64,000 nucleotides of DNA from Nakamurella aerolata. GTDB lineage: Bacteria > Actinomycetota > Actinomycetes > Mycobacteriales > Nakamurellaceae. Within the stretch, counting starts at the first letter, position 1; every line of letters starts with the position of its first letter. The notes under the pieces were generated by a model, which saw only the letters and a program-made list of their open reading frames with translations, had not been told where the DNA came from and did not search any database. The stretch is from positions 310,001 to 374,000 of the forward strand of contig NZ_JABEND010000003.1 in the NCBI RefSeq assembly GCF_013002705.1. The letters run 5' to 3'. Shown here in pieces: positions 7,673 to 17,562 of the stretch. The translations under genes and the position numbers were made by a program.

Positions 7673-10054
7673 TCAGCCGAACAGCTCGGGCAGGGTGCGG
7701 CTCCACACCTGCCGGAGCTGCGGCACCGGGACCGTGCCGACGCCGTCGATGGTCAGCGCGCCGTCGGCAGTGATCTCGCCGAGCCGCTGCACCGGCACGC
7801 CCGCCGCCGTGCACCGCGCCAGCACCTGGTCCACCAGCTGGGCCGGCACCGTCAGCAGCGCCCGCGCCGACGACTCCGAGAACATCGCGGTGAACGCATC
7901 GAGGTCACCGTCCGGCCCTGTTGTCGGCAGGCTCACCCGCAGCCCGGCGTCCGGCTCGGCGCAGTGCACCGCCAGCTCGGCCAGGCCCTGGGCGAGACCG
8001 CCCTCGGACAGGTCGTGCGCGCCGCTGACCAACCGGTCGGACGCAACAGCCTGCAGCAACTCGGCCAGCCGGCGCTCGGCTGCCAGGTCGACGACGGGTG
8101 GTTGCCCGCCGAGGTGACGGTGCTCGACCGCCGCCCACTCCGACCCGTCCAGCTCGTCGCGGGTATCCCCGAGCAGCAGCACCACATCGCCGGAGCTGTT
8201 GCGCCCCAACGGAATCCGGTTGCGGACGTCGTCGACGACACCGAGCACGCCGATCACCGGGCTCGGCAAGATCGCGGTGCTGCCGGTTTGGTTGTAGAAG
8301 CTGACGTTGCCGCCGGTGACGGGCACGCCCAGCTCGCGGCAGCCGTCGGCCAGGCCGCGCACGGCCTGCTGGAACTGCCACATCACCGCCGGGTCCTCCG
8401 GCGAGCCGAAGTTCAAACAGTCCGTCACCGCAAGGGGTTTAGCCCCTGAGACCGCCACGTTGCGGTAGGCCTCGGCCAGCGCCAACTGCGCTCCGCGGTA
8501 CGGATCCAAAGCGGTGTACCTGGAGTTGCAGTCGGTGGCCATCGCGACGCCGCGCACCGAATCGTCGGCCACCCGCACCACACCGGCGTCGGCGGGCTGC
8601 GCCAGTACCGTGTTGCCGCGCACGTAGCGGTCGTACTGGTCGGTGACCCAGCTGCGCGAGCACAGGTTGGGTGAACCGGCCATCCGCACCAGCAACGGCA
8701 TCAGCTCGTCGTGCGCGGGCCGCGGCAACGACGCAGACGTGTTGGCCTGCAAGGCATCCTGCTGATCGGGGCGCTGCACAGGACGCTGGTAGACCGGCCC
8801 GTCGTGGGCCACCGTGCGGGGCGGAACATCGACGACCGTCTCGCCCTGGTGGGTGATCACCAGCCGGCCGGTGTCGGTCACCTCGCCGATCACCGCGGCC
8901 GGTACCTCCCACTTGGCGCAGACGTCGAGAAACGCCTGCACCTTGTCCGGAGTCACCACAGCGCACATCCGCTCCTGCGACTCCGACGAGAGCACCTCGG
9001 CGGCGGTCATGTTGTCCGCGCGGCGCGGCACCTGATCGAGGTCGATATGCATGCCGCCGGTGCCGGCGGAGGCGAGTTCCGAAGTGGCACAGGACAATCC
9101 GGCGCCCCCCAGGTCTTGGATGCCGACCACCAGATCGGCCGCGAACACCTCGAGCGTGCACTCGATCAGAACCTTCTCGGCGAACGGGTCGCCGACCTGC
9201 ACGCTCGGCAGTTTCTTCCGGCCGGCGCTGGAACTCTCGTCACCGCCGAAGGTGTCGGAGGCCAGCACGCTGACCCCACCGATGCCGTCCAGCCCGGTGG
9301 CCGAGCCGTACAGGATCACCTTGTTGCCGACGCCGGAGGCGTGCGCGGTGTACATGTCGTCGGCCCGCAGCACTCCGATGCAGCCGGCGTTCACCAGCGG
9401 GTTGCCGGCAAAGCTGCCGTCGAAGAACACCTCGCCGCCGATGTTCGGCAGCCCGAGGCAATCGCCGTAGCCGGCCACCCCGGCGACGATGCCTGGCACC
9501 ACTCGCTGCGAGTCCGGGGCGTCGGCAGGCCCGAACCGCAGCTGATCGGTGACGGCCACCGGGCGGGCGCCCATCGCCAGGATGTCGCGGACGATGCCGC
9601 CGACGCCGGTGGCGGCGCCGGAGTAGGGCTCGACGTACGACGGGTGGTTGTGCGATTCCACCTTGAAGGTGGCGGCCCAGCCGTCGCCGATGTCGACCAC
9701 ACCGGCGTTCTCGCCGATCCCGGCGAGCATGGCCGAACGCATCTCGTCCGTTGTGGTCTCACCGAAGTACTTCAGGTGCACCTTCGACGACTTGTAGCTG
9801 CAGTGCTCACTCCACATCACCGAGTACATGGCCAGCTCGGCGTCGGTGGGGCGGCGGCCGAGAATGTCCCTGATCCGTTGGTACTCATCATCTTTCAGGC
9901 CGAGCTCGCGATGCGGCTGCGGTTGCTCCGGCGACGCGGCGGCCTGCTCGACGGTGTCCTCGGAGACCACGGGGTCCGTCACACCGGCAGCCGCCGCACC
10001 CTGCGGGGCAGCACCGTCGGCAACAGCGCCCATGGCCGGATCAACCGTCGTCAT
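7673..10054 (-). CDS. purL: Phosphoribosylformylglycinamidine synthase, large subunit
   Basis: PurL uses ATP and ammonia from PurQ to convert FGAR to FGAM (step 4 of purine synthesis). From ATG 10054 the product has 793 residues, the small-type PurL that works with PurS and PurQ. Visible signatures: [16 protein letters not shown] near residue 79 (SEHCSYK is diagnostic), [56 protein letters not shown], and the second half with [11 protein letters not shown] and [13 protein letters not shown]. The N-terminal 50 residues are an Ala/Gln-rich extension. The start overlaps the purQ stop (ATGA), so purS-purQ-purL is one coupled operon, with cutC probably co-transcribed behind it. Confidence 0.98.
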   Translation of the reverse strand: MTTVDPAMGAVADGAAPQGAAAAGVTDPVVSEDTVEQAAASPEQPQPHRELGLKDDEYQRIRDILGRRPTDAELAMYSVMWSEHCSYKSSKVHLKYFGETTTDEMRSAMLAGIGENAGVVDIGDGWAATFKVESHNHPSYVEPYSGAATGVGGIVRDILAMGARPVAVTDQLRFGPADAPDSQRVVPGIVAGVAGYGDCLGLPNIGGEVFFDGSFAGNPLVNAGCIGVLRADDMYTAHASGVGNKVILYGSATGLDGIGGVSVLASDTFGGDESSSAGRKKLPSVQVGDPFAEKVLIECTLEVFAADLVVGIQDLGGAGLSCATSELASAGTGGMHIDLDQVPRRADNMTAAEVLSSESQERMCAVVTPDKVQAFLDVCAKWEVPAAVIGEVTDTGRLVITHQGETVVDVPPRTVAHDGPVYQRPVQRPDQQDALQANTSASLPRPAHDELMPLLVRMAGSPNLCSRSWVTDQYDRYVRGNTVLAQPADAGVVRVADDSVRGVAMATDCNSRYTALDPYRGAQLALAEAYRNVAVSGAKPLAVTDCLNFGSPEDPAVMWQFQQAVRGLADGCRELGVPVTGGNVSFYNQTGSTAILPSPVIGVLGVVDDVRNRIPLGRNSSGDVVLLLGDTRDELDGSEWAAVEHRHLGGQPPVVDLAAERRLAELLQAVASDRLVSGAHDLSEGGLAQGLAELAVHCAEPDAGLRVSLPTTGPDGDLDAFTAMFSESSARALLTVPAQLVDQVLARCTAAGVPVQRLGEITADGALTIDGVGTVPVPQLRQVWSRTLPELFG

Positions 10055-10767
10055 GCCGTCACCGCCGTGGTGAGCGCCGCGACCGCGGCGGTGAACATGG
10101 CCAGCCCGTCGACGCCCCCGCCGGCGCGCGGCCCGGTGAGTTCCTCCACCGCGTGCTCGGGGTGCGGCATCATGCCGAGCACCCGGCCGTCGGCGGAGCG
10201 GATACCGGCGATGTCGTTCATCGAGCCGTTCCAATTGCCTTGGCCGGCAACGGTTTCGCCCACATAGCGCAGCGCCACCAGTCCCTCACCCTCGAGTCGT
10301 TCGAGATCGCCTGGCAGGGCGACGTATCGGCCCTCGGCGTTCTTCATCGGGATGACGATCTGCTGGCCGGCGCGGTACCCGCTCAGCCACACCGTGTCCG
10401 TCGACTCCACCCGGAGCAGTTGGTCGCGGCAGATGAACTTCAGGCCGGCGTTGCGCACCAGTGCGCCCGGCAGCAGCCCGGCCTCGCACAACACCTGAAA
10501 CCCGTTGCAGATCCCCAACACCGGCATGCCACCGCGGGCGGCGTCCACCACCGCGCGCATCATCGGGGCCTGCGCGGCGATGGCGCCGGCCCGCAGATAG
10601 TCGCCGTAGGAGAAGCCGCCGGGGATCACCACGGCATCAACACCCGACAGCTCACTGTCGGCGTGCCACAACGGAACCGGCTCGGCGCCGGCGATCCGCA
10701 CCGCCCGCGCGGCGTCGACGTCGTCGAGGGTGCCGGGAAAGGTGATCACCCCGATCCGCGCGGTCAC
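10051..10767 (-). CDS. purQ: Phosphoribosylformylglycinamidine synthase, glutaminase subunit
   Basis: PurQ is the class I glutaminase that feeds ammonia to PurL. The 238-residue product starts at GTG 10767, sharing GTGA with the purS stop. Signature elements: [13 protein letters not shown] at the N-terminus, [19 protein letters not shown] near residue 48, nucleophilic Cys87 in VLGICNGFQ, and the His/Glu pair in [12 protein letters not shown] near the C-terminus. The C-terminal tail is slightly longer than usual. It overlaps purL by 4 bp, which suits equimolar production of complex subunits. Confidence 0.98.
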   Translation of the reverse strand: MTARIGVITFPGTLDDVDAARAVRIAGAEPVPLWHADSELSGVDAVVIPGGFSYGDYLRAGAIAAQAPMMRAVVDAARGGMPVLGICNGFQVLCEAGLLPGALVRNAGLKFICRDQLLRVESTDTVWLSGYRAGQQIVIPMKNAEGRYVALPGDLERLEGEGLVALRYVGETVAGQGNWNGSMNDIAGIRSADGRVLGMMPHPEHAVEELTGPRAGGGVDGLAMFTAAVAALTTAVTA

Positions 10768-11078
10768 GGCGTTACCGTCGTTCCGGACGATTGCGGCTGC
10801 CCGTCGGCAGCGGCACCGGCGGCACCAGCAGCGCCGGCGGCGGTGTCGAGCCGGGTGACCGTCCAGTTCTCGATCACCGGGTTGGCGAGCACCTGCTCGG
10901 CCAGCTGCTCGAGGTCGGCGTCTGACACCGAATCATCGACGTCCAACTCGAAGTGTTTGCCCTGCCGGACACTGCTGACGCCCGGGTGCCCCAGCCGGCC
11001 GAGCGCCGCCAGAATGGCCTTGCCCTGCGGGTCGAGGATCTCGGGCTTGATGACGACATCGACGACGACACGCGCCAC
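10764..11078 (-). CDS. purS: Phosphoribosylformylglycinamidine synthase subunit PurS
   Basis: PurS is the small bridging subunit of the three-part FGAM synthase. GTG 11078 has AGGAG 6 bases upstream. The first 80 residues fit the family ([19 protein letters not shown], then [15 protein letters not shown] and [10 protein letters not shown]). A further 24 residues form an Ala/Gly-rich tail not normally present, in keeping with the tail expansions seen in many proteins of this window. The tail gene segment overlaps the purQ start by 4 bp. This is the first gene of the purSQL operon; TAGAAT at 11151-11156 on the minus strand is a possible -10 element. Confidence 0.95.
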   Translation of the reverse strand: MARVVVDVVIKPEILDPQGKAILAALGRLGHPGVSSVRQGKHFELDVDDSVSDADLEQLAEQVLANPVIENWTVTRLDTAAGAAGAAGAAADGQPQSSGTTVTP

Positions 11079-11183
11079 AAACGGCTCCTGGGTGGGAAGA
11101 GGCGCGGCCGCGAACCGGCTCAGCGCGCCACGGTGCGGGATTCACCGCCCATTCTAGTCAGGTGGTCAGGCCTCGTCGCGTGG

Positions 11184-12548
11184 TCAGGCACGGACCGGCT
11201 GGTCGCCGCCGTCGCCGACCTCGGGGTCGTCGACCACCTGACGCGGCTCCACCTTGACCGGCTGGTTCTGCCAGCGGCGACCGAACAGGTAGATCACCGG
11301 AAGGGTGCAGATCAGCGGGAAGATGATCTCCACCGGCCGCAGCAGCCACCAGGTGGTGGTCGGTGCAACGCCCTGCTCCTCCCGGCCGAAGATGGTCCAT
11401 TCGATTGCCCTGGCCAGCGCCATCCCGGTGGTGTGGAACAGGAACAGCGGCATCGCGAACCGGGTGAACAACGCGGTGGCCTTGGCGAAGGTCTTGCCGT
11501 GCGCCAACCCGCGCAGCACCGCGGGCCGGACGATCTCGGCCACCCCCACCTGCAAGAACGTCAGCGCGATGATGCACACCGTCGGCGGCGCCATGTTCGA
11601 CGCCTCGCCGGGCACGCCGACCATCGACCCCGGGTACAGCCCGGAGAACACCAACCCGATCAGCGCGAACAAACCGGCGAGGGCCATCAGCCGGCCGGTG
11701 TGCAGCGACCGCGGCGACTGGTACTGCCAGTCGATGCGACCGTCGGAATACCGCGGGGCGTCGTTCAACCCGGTGATCTGGGTGTGGAAGTAGCCGAGCT
11801 GGAAGGCGAACCCCCACACGAAGATCATGTTGAGGAACGGCACGTACGGGATCTGGTAGCGGAACCGCAGAATGTCGACGATCACCGCCAACCCGGCGAG
11901 CACCACCAGCACCAGGTTGCCGTACCGCCGGTTCAGCCACACCGACAGCGGCATCAGCGCGATCAGCAGCATGTACGCGGCGATGAACCACAGCGGCGAG
12001 ACCACCATGGTCACCGCTTTCCAGGTCCAGCTGATGTCGAAGACGCTCACCAGCACGATGCCGATGACGATCCACACCCCGAGCAGCGCCGCGGCCGGGA
12101 TGCCCAGCGCCTTGATTTGCCGCAGCACGAACACCCAGACGCTGTCGCCGCGGGCGGCCGCCCGCTGCCAGGCCTGCAGGTGCACGTACCCGCCGATGTA
12201 GAAGAAGATCGGCATCACCTGCAGCAGCCAGGTGAAGATCCACAGCCCTGAGGTGAACCCGAGTGGGCTGGTGGCATAGGGCCCGTCGTCGGTCCAGATC
12301 AGGATGGTGAAGCACCAGTGCCACAGGATGACGACCAGCAGCGAGAACGCGCGCAGGAAATCCGCGTAGGGATCGCGCTGGGTGCGCGGTGCCGACCGGC
12401 GCTCCGGGCGCGCTCGCGGCGGCACCGGCTGCGCCGGCACCGGGTGCGACGAGCTCGCGGGTTGCAACGGCTGCACCGGGTGCGGCGGGCGCGCCGTGGC
12501 GGCCACGTCGCCGCTCCTGGCGGCCGCTGCATCACCGTCGGCCTTCAT
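11184..12548 (-). CDS. Acyltransferase 3 family membrane protein (OafA/YrhL-like)
   Basis: 454 residues from ATG 12548 with GAGG 7 bases upstream. A Pro/Arg-rich cytoplasmic N-terminus of about 57 residues leads into DPYADFLRAFSLLVVILWHW, the typical first helix of acyltransferase 3 proteins with its His. About ten hydrophobic helices follow, including MPIFFYIGGYVHLQAW, also characteristic of the family. Members move acyl groups onto cell-surface sugars or other exported molecules; the substrate here is unknown. It sits alone, divergent from the CPBP gene and about 100 bp downstream of the purS start region. Confidence 0.85.
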   Translation of the reverse strand: MKADGDAAAARSGDVAATARPPHPVQPLQPASSSHPVPAQPVPPRARPERRSAPRTQRDPYADFLRAFSLLVVILWHWCFTILIWTDDGPYATSPLGFTSGLWIFTWLLQVMPIFFYIGGYVHLQAWQRAAARGDSVWVFVLRQIKALGIPAAALLGVWIVIGIVLVSVFDISWTWKAVTMVVSPLWFIAAYMLLIALMPLSVWLNRRYGNLVLVVLAGLAVIVDILRFRYQIPYVPFLNMIFVWGFAFQLGYFHTQITGLNDAPRYSDGRIDWQYQSPRSLHTGRLMALAGLFALIGLVFSGLYPGSMVGVPGEASNMAPPTVCIIALTFLQVGVAEIVRPAVLRGLAHGKTFAKATALFTRFAMPLFLFHTTGMALARAIEWTIFGREEQGVAPTTTWWLLRPVEIIFPLICTLPVIYLFGRRWQNQPVKVEPRQVVDDPEVGDGGDQPVRA

Positions 12549-12714
12549 CTCGCACCCTCAATCGGTCCGGCTCGGGTCAATGCCGCTGGCCGGGTCGGCT
12601 CGGCCGGCCCGTTCGGCACTGTTTGCTCCGTTGGCACCTGTGGCAACGGTTCCGTGCGGCATTCTCATTCCGCCTCATTCCGGGCCACATCCCCAACGGG
12701 TAGAGGATAGAAGC

Positions 12715-13464
12715 ATGAGCGCCCCCGCCCGGAGTCAACCCGCGCACCCGGGTGGCACCCATCCGACCCGGCGCCGGCACCTCGCGCTGGTGCTGGCGGT
12801 GCTGGTGTTGATCGGCAGCAACGTGATGGCCAACCGAGTGCTGCCGGAGTGGGGGTACGTGCCATGGAACCTGACGATGGCCGGTTTGTTGCTGCTCATC
12901 GCCGCGTGGGCCGGCGTCGGCCCGACGGCGGTCGGGCTTGGCATCAAGCATTGGCATCGGCCGGTCGGTGTCGGGCTGCTGTTGGCGGCGGCGACGGCGT
13001 TGATCTTCGCGATCGGAATGCTGATTCCCAGCACCCGCAGCGCCTTTTTCGACGAGCGCGCGGCCCAGGCGTCGATCTGGGTGATGCTGTTCCAGGTGCT
13101 GATCAGGATCCCGCTGGGCACCGTGATCCTCGAGGAGATCGCCTTCCGTGGGGTGCTGCCCGCATTGTTCGGTGCGGCACCGTCGATCCGCTGGCGGTGG
13201 GGTCCGGTGCTGGGCGCGTCAACGCTGTTCGGGATGTGGCACATCCTGCCGTCGATCGGCATCAACACCGGTAACAGCGCCGTGAAGGACGCGCTGGGCG
13301 GCAGTCAGCTGCTCACCACGCTGCTCGCTGTGGTGTCGATGACGATCGCCGGTGTGCTGATGTGCGCGCTGGCCCGGCTGGGTAAGGGCGTCAAGACGAC
13401 GATGCTGCTGCACTGGGCGACGAACTCGCTCGGCTTCGTCGCCGCCTGGCTCATCATGCACTGA
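12715..13464 (+). CDS. CPBP family intramembrane metalloprotease
   Basis: 249 residues from ATG 12715, preceded by GAGGA 7-8 bases upstream. The protein has a short basic N-terminus and about seven transmembrane helices. The Abi/CPBP (type II CAAX prenyl endopeptidase-like) motifs are present: EEIAFRG near residue 141, FGMWHIL near 175, and a third conserved site LLHWATN near 232. Members cleave within membranes or serve as bacteriocin immunity factors; the substrate here is unknown. The stop codon lies inside the first copy of a 28-bp tandem repeat that separates it from the convergent CAP-domain gene. Confidence 0.85.
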   Translation: MSAPARSQPAHPGGTHPTRRRHLALVLAVLVLIGSNVMANRVLPEWGYVPWNLTMAGLLLLIAAWAGVGPTAVGLGIKHWHRPVGVGLLLAAATALIFAIGMLIPSTRSAFFDERAAQASIWVMLFQVLIRIPLGTVILEEIAFRGVLPALFGAAPSIRWRWGPVLGASTLFGMWHILPSIGINTGNSAVKDALGGSQLLTTLLAVVSMTIAGVLMCALARLGKGVKTTMLLHWATNSLGFVAAWLIMH

Positions 13465-13599
13465 CGGCGGCAGCCGCTGAATCAGGCACTGACGGCGGCA
13501 GCCGCTGAATCAGGCACTGACGGCGGCAGCCGCTGAATCAGGCACTGACGGCGGCAGCCGCTGAATCAGGCACTGACGGCGGCAGCCGGTGAATGAGGC
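13460..13599. repeat. 28-bp tandem repeat, five copies, between convergent genes
   Basis: Copies begin at 13460, 13488, 13516, 13544 and 13572. Four are identical and the fifth differs at two positions. The core is CTGACGGCGGCAGCCGCTGA. The unit holds two TGA triplets and 28 is not a multiple of 3, so the array gives stop codons in all plus-strand frames. The CPBP gene uses the first TGA. CGGC-GGCA-GCCG in each unit can pair as a small hairpin. Near-identity of copies suggests recent expansion. Confidence 0.95.
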
Positions 13600-13608
13600 A
13601 CTACGGGG

Positions 13609-14784
13609 TCAGCCGAAGTTCTGCACCCAGTACTTGCGGTAGGCGTCGGTGGAGTCGGCGACGCCGACGCCCATGATGCTGAACTGCGGCCGCAGGATGT
13701 TCTCCTTGTGGCCCGGTGAGTTCATCCAGGCGCTCATCACCGCTTCCGGCGTGAGATACCCGGCGGCGATGTTCTCCCCTGTCAGGTCTTTGGCGCAGCG
13801 CCCCTGCAGCAGTGACTGATGCCGGAAGTCGCCGGTGCGGGCCATGTATGCCGCCCACGGCTGGGCGTACTTGATCTCAAGGCAGTCGCTGTATTTCAAC
13901 GCGGCGCGGCCGGCTTTGGCCCGTTCCCCGTTGGTGAGCACCCAGACGCGGTAGCGGGGGTTGTCGGCGCGGACGGCCATCGGGGTCACCGCCCTGTTGC
14001 CGTCCCAGTCGCCGAAGACAACGGTGTCCGACGGTTGGCCCCAGGCCACCGTCCTGGTGGCGGCGCCGCCGCTGACCGCGTCGCGCAGGTAATAGGTGTT
14101 GCCGCGGCGCACCCCGAACGAGTCGATGCGGTCGCCGTTCCAGTCGCCGCTGACGGCGGTATCGGTGGCGAGCCCGTAGTTGAAGGTGAGGTCGGTGCGG
14201 TTGCTCAGCGAGTTGCTGACGTAGATGGTCGACCCGCGGCGCAGGGCAAAGGTGTCGCGTCCGTCGCCGTTCCAGTCACCCACCAGCACCGCGTCGGTCG
14301 ACCGGCCCCAGGTGAACTCGTGGGTGGTCGGCGGGGTGTCGCCGATGGCGTCGGCCAGCAGGAAGGTGTTGCCGCGGCGCACCCCGAGGCTGTCCTTGCC
14401 GTCACCGTTCCAATCGCCCACCACCACCTGGTCGGTGGCGCGACCGTAGTTGATGACGCGGTTGCTGCCGCCGCTGGTCAGCGAATCCCGGAAGTAAACA
14501 GTCAGGCCACGGCGAACCGCGACGGTGTCCCGGCCGTCGCCGTTCCAGTCGCCCACCAGCACCCGGTCACCGACAAGTCCCCAGTTCGTCATGCCGCCGA
14601 AGAATCCGCTGAAGTCGTTGGCGTACAGCAGGTTCAACGTCGGGGTTGCCGCCGTGGCGGCCGGTGCAGTCACCGTCGTGGAGACCACCGGGGCGACGAG
14701 GGCGCAGATGCCGGCCAGCAGCCTGGCCCGCCGACGGCGAGGCGTCCGGTACCTGCTTCCGGCCGGATCGAGTGGCTGTCGCAT
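13609..14784 (-). CDS. Secreted CAP-domain protein with FG-GAP-like repeats
   Basis: 391 residues from ATG 14784. An Arg-rich N-region, a hydrophobic core and an AATAA site give a signal peptide of about 46 residues. Residues about 50-265 hold five repeats with the calcium-type motif GDWNGDGRDT and flanking VRRG strands, resembling FG-GAP/VCBS beta-propeller units. The C-terminal 120 residues are a CAP/SCP-PR1 (YkwD-type) domain with LTNGERAKAG, FRHQSLLQG, GENIAAGY, AWMNSPGHKENIL and the final YRKYWVQNFG. The combination suggests a secreted adhesion or envelope protein; the activity of bacterial CAP domains is unsettled. TAGCGT ends 8 bases before the ATG, so the transcript may be leaderless. 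Confidence 0.88.
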   Translation of the reverse strand: MRQPLDPAGSRYRTPRRRRARLLAGICALVAPVVSTTVTAPAATAATPTLNLLYANDFSGFFGGMTNWGLVGDRVLVGDWNGDGRDTVAVRRGLTVYFRDSLTSGGSNRVINYGRATDQVVVGDWNGDGKDSLGVRRGNTFLLADAIGDTPPTTHEFTWGRSTDAVLVGDWNGDGRDTFALRRGSTIYVSNSLSNRTDLTFNYGLATDTAVSGDWNGDRIDSFGVRRGNTYYLRDAVSGGAATRTVAWGQPSDTVVFGDWDGNRAVTPMAVRADNPRYRVWVLTNGERAKAGRAALKYSDCLEIKYAQPWAAYMARTGDFRHQSLLQGRCAKDLTGENIAAGYLTPEAVMSAWMNSPGHKENILRPQFSIMGVGVADSTDAYRKYWVQNFG

Positions 14785-14905
14785 GTCGATTACGCTACGT
14801 CGATAATTGATTCGTGAGAATGTCTCAACAGTAAGTTAACTCGACAGGCGAGACGCTTGCTACGGACGGTCGCCGCTGGTCCGGACGAGCCGCCCGCATC
14901 CGGCA

Positions 14906-14911
14906 TAGGGT
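14906..14911 (+). promoter_or_regulatory. -10 element TAGGGT of leaderless MBL-fold gene
   Basis: TAGGGT is followed by 6 bases and then the ATG at 14918, so transcription would begin at or next to the start codon. Confidence 0.55.
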
Positions 14912-14917
14912 CGGGGT

Positions 14918-15550
14918 ATGCAGATCACCAAGTACGGCCATTCCTGCCTGCACGTCACGGACGGTGACGCCAGCATCCTGGTGGACCCCGGCGCGTTCTC
15001 GGAGGGCTACGAAGACCTGCGCGACCTCACCGCGATCCTGGTGACCCACGTGCACGAGGATCATCTGGACGTCGCCAAGGCTGCGGAGCTGGTTCGCAAC
15101 AACCCGCAGGCCACCGTGTACGCCGACCCCGCCGCCGCCGAGAAGCTGGACGCGGCCGGCGTCACCACAACGGTGGCCAAGGCCGGCGACGCCTTCGACG
15201 TCGGCACCAGCGTTCAGGTGGTCGGCGAACTGCACGCGGTGATCCACCAGGATCTCCCGCGCAACACCAACGTCGGCTACCTGATCGGCGGCCGGCTGCT
15301 GCACCCCGGCGACGCGCTGATCGTCCCGGACCAGCAGGTGGAGATCCTGGCCATCCCGGTGATGGCACCGTGGATGGCGCTCAAGGAGGCCGTCGACTAC
15401 GAGCGGGCCGTGCACCCCAAGGTCGCCATTCCGATTCACGACGCGCTGATCAAGCCGTTTGCGGCGATGTTCTACGGCCGCCTCACCGAGCTCGCGCCGG
15501 CGGGCACCACCTTCATCGAGCTGACCGACGGCAAGCGGATCGAGCTGTAG
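14918..15550 (+). CDS. MBL-fold metal-dependent hydrolase (UPF0173/UlaG-like)
   Basis: 210 residues from ATG 14918. The metal site HVHEDH lies at residues 44-49, and further ligands are likely His in LLHPGD near residue 128 and PIHDAL near 172. The N-terminal MQITKYGHSCLHV is the standard opening of the L-ascorbate-6-phosphate-lactonase-like, UPF0173 branch of the metallo-beta-lactamase superfamily. There is no export signal. The substrate is unknown. It is divergent from the CAP-domain gene and its stop is only 6 bp from the convergent ABC permease gene. Confidence 0.9.
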   Translation: MQITKYGHSCLHVTDGDASILVDPGAFSEGYEDLRDLTAILVTHVHEDHLDVAKAAELVRNNPQATVYADPAAAEKLDAAGVTTTVAKAGDAFDVGTSVQVVGELHAVIHQDLPRNTNVGYLIGGRLLHPGDALIVPDQQVEILAIPVMAPWMALKEAVDYERAVHPKVAIPIHDALIKPFAAMFYGRLTELAPAGTTFIELTDGKRIEL

Positions 15551-15556
15551 CCGGAG

Positions 15557-16423
15557 TCAGTCGGTGGTGCGGCGCCGGTAGGCGCGCAGCGCCAGCGGCG
15601 CCACCACAACGGTGATCAGTACCGACCAGCCCAACGACACCCACACCGCGTGCCGCAGCGGCCAGGCCGCGCTCGGCGCCAGGTCGGGATAGTTGTCCCA
15701 GAGCTCACGCAGCGCCTGCACCAGCGCCGAGATCGGGTTCCACTCCGCGATGGTGCGCAGCCAGGTCGGCATGTTGGCCGGCGGGGCAAAAGTGTTGGCC
15801 AGGAACGTGATCGGGAACATGGTGGTGAACATGACGCCGTTCACCGCCTCGACCGAGCGCATCGCCGAACCGACCCAGATGCCGATCCAGATCATCGCGA
15901 AACCGAACGCCAGCAACAACAGGAATGCCAACACCGCGTTGGCCGGCCCGCCGCCGATCCGCCAGCCGATCACCAGACCGGTCAGCGCCATCACCACGAT
16001 GCCGATGCTGGAGTGCAGCAGCGCCGCCAGGCTGCGGCCGACCAGCACCGAAGACCGCGACATCGGCAGCGACCTGAACCGGTCGATGATGCCCTTGTCC
16101 AGGTCGTTGTTGAGGCCGATGGCGACGATGAACGACGCGAAAGCCATGGTCTGGCCCATGATTCCGGGCAGCAGCCACTCGCGGTAGTTGACGCCGCTCT
16201 GCCCGCCGATCTGGATGGAGCCGCCGAACACGTAGGCGAACAGCAGCACGAACATGATCGGCTGGATGGTGACGTCCATCAGCATTTCCGGCTGCCGTTT
16301 GATGTGCCGCAGGTTGCGGCGCACCATCACCAGCGACTCGGCCAGCACCCCGCGCGGATGGATCTCCGGACGGTCGGTGGTCAGCCCGATGCCGGGTTGC
16401 AGCCCGGCGGTGGGGGTGCTCAT
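15557..16423 (-). CDS. ABC-2 type transporter permease (DrrB-like)
   Basis: 288 residues, six predicted transmembrane helices, with a cytoplasmic N-terminus of about 40 residues. The segment containing FRSLPMSRSSVLVGRSLAA is typical of daunorubicin-resistance type permeases. The start overlaps the stop of the ATPase gene by ATGA, giving a two-gene exporter operon. The pair should form a homodimeric or 2+2 ABC-2 exporter in the cytoplasmic membrane. Such pairs export drugs, glycolipids or peptides; nothing nearby identifies the substrate. Confidence 0.92.
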   Translation of the reverse strand: MSTPTAGLQPGIGLTTDRPEIHPRGVLAESLVMVRRNLRHIKRQPEMLMDVTIQPIMFVLLFAYVFGGSIQIGGQSGVNYREWLLPGIMGQTMAFASFIVAIGLNNDLDKGIIDRFRSLPMSRSSVLVGRSLAALLHSSIGIVVMALTGLVIGWRIGGGPANAVLAFLLLLAFGFAMIWIGIWVGSAMRSVEAVNGVMFTTMFPITFLANTFAPPANMPTWLRTIAEWNPISALVQALRELWDNYPDLAPSAAWPLRHAVWVSLGWSVLITVVVAPLALRAYRRRTTD

Positions 16424-17442
16424 CGATTGCCCTTCCCAGTGCTCGCTTCGGTCGGTGCGGTGCCGGAATCGGAACCGCCGGCCGCGTCTTCACTCGGCTC
16501 GGATTCGGCGCGGTGCCCGGTGAGCGCAAGGAACACGTCGTCAAGGCTGGGGCGCTTCAGTCCGAGGTCGTCAATCTCAAGGCCGCTGGCGGAGAATGCC
16601 TCGGCGATGCGGGTCATGTCGCTCAGCCCGGCGGCCGGCGCGGTGAGCTGCCGGGCGTCGGCGTCGACGTGCACCTCGCCGGTGAGCGGCGCCAGGATCG
16701 CCTCGGCGGCCGCGACGTCTTCCGGGTGCGACATGGTCACCACGACGGCAGCCTGGCCGGACGAATCCTTCAGTTGCAGCGGGGTGCCGGCGGCGATGAT
16801 GCGGCCCTGGTCGATCACCACCACCTCGTCGGCCAGCCGGTCGGCCTCCTCCAGGTACTGGGTGGTGAGCACCAAGGTGGTGCCGCCCTTCACCAGTTCG
16901 CGCAGCGCATCCCACAGCTCCTGACGGCTGCGCGGGTCAAGGCCGGTGGTCGGCTCGTCGAGGAACAGTACCGGCGGGACGGCGACCAGGCTGGCGGCCA
17001 GGTCGAGCCGCCGCCGCATGCCGCCGGAGTACTGCTTGACCACCTTGTCGGCGGCGTCGGCGAGCGAGAAGCGCTCGAGCAATTCGCCGGAGATGCGTTT
17101 GGCCACACCGGGTTTGATGCCGTAGAGCTCGCCGATCATCCGCAGGTTCTCGCGACCGGTGAGCAGCTCGTCGACCGAGGCGGCCTGGCCGGTGAGGCCC
17201 ATGTTGCGACGCACCTGGTCTGGTTGGGAGATTACGTCGTACCCGGCGACCCGCGCGGTGCCCGAGGTCGGCACGGACAGCGTCGTCATCATCCGGACGG
17301 TGGTGGTTTTGCCGGCACCGTTCGGCCCCAGCAGGCCGAGCACGGTGCCCTGCGGCACCACGAAGCTGACGTCGTCGACAGCCTTCTTGTCGCCGAAAGT
17401 TTTGACAAGGTGGTCGGCCTCGACGGCCGGGTCTGCGGGCAT
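16420..17442 (-). CDS. ABC transporter ATP-binding protein (DrrA-like)
   Basis: 340 residues from ATG 17442. Walker A GPNGAGKTT lies at residues 39-47, the ABC signature YSGGMRRRLDLA near 138, and Walker B LFLDEPTTGLDP near 160. The extended C-terminal domain (about residues 230-320, ending FLALTGHRAE) is the DrrA-type regulatory tail. A Ser/Gly/Ala-rich tail follows. TAGGGT ends 7 bases before the ATG, so the mRNA is probably leaderless. It is the first gene of the exporter pair. Confidence 0.95.
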   Translation of the reverse strand: MPADPAVEADHLVKTFGDKKAVDDVSFVVPQGTVLGLLGPNGAGKTTTVRMMTTLSVPTSGTARVAGYDVISQPDQVRRNMGLTGQAASVDELLTGRENLRMIGELYGIKPGVAKRISGELLERFSLADAADKVVKQYSGGMRRRLDLAASLVAVPPVLFLDEPTTGLDPRSRQELWDALRELVKGGTTLVLTTQYLEEADRLADEVVVIDQGRIIAAGTPLQLKDSSGQAAVVVTMSHPEDVAAAEAILAPLTGEVHVDADARQLTAPAAGLSDMTRIAEAFSASGLEIDDLGLKRPSLDDVFLALTGHRAESEPSEDAAGGSDSGTAPTEASTGKGNR

Positions 17443-17448
17443 GCCGCC

Positions 17449-17454
17449 ACCCTA
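17449..17454 (-). promoter_or_regulatory. -10 element TAGGGT of leaderless ABC exporter operon
   Basis: On the minus strand TAGGGT is followed by GGCGGC and the ATG at 17442, the same TANNNT-N6-start layout seen at other genes of this window. Confidence 0.55.
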
Positions 17455-17506
17455 GGCAACGGCACCGACAGCGCGCACATGAAAAGTGTGATGTACCGGC
17501 CGTGCC

Positions 17507-17532
17507 GGATACCTCAGCAGCGCTCGGTATCC
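17507..17532 (-). terminator. Hairpin between DUF2630 gene and ABC exporter operon
   Basis: GGATACC and GGTATCC form perfect 7-bp arms around a 12-nt loop, downstream of the DUF2630 stop codon. There is no T-run, as is common in GC-rich actinobacteria. Confidence 0.45.
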
Positions 17533-17562
17533 GCTCCGTCGTCAGGCGTCAGCCGGCAGGCG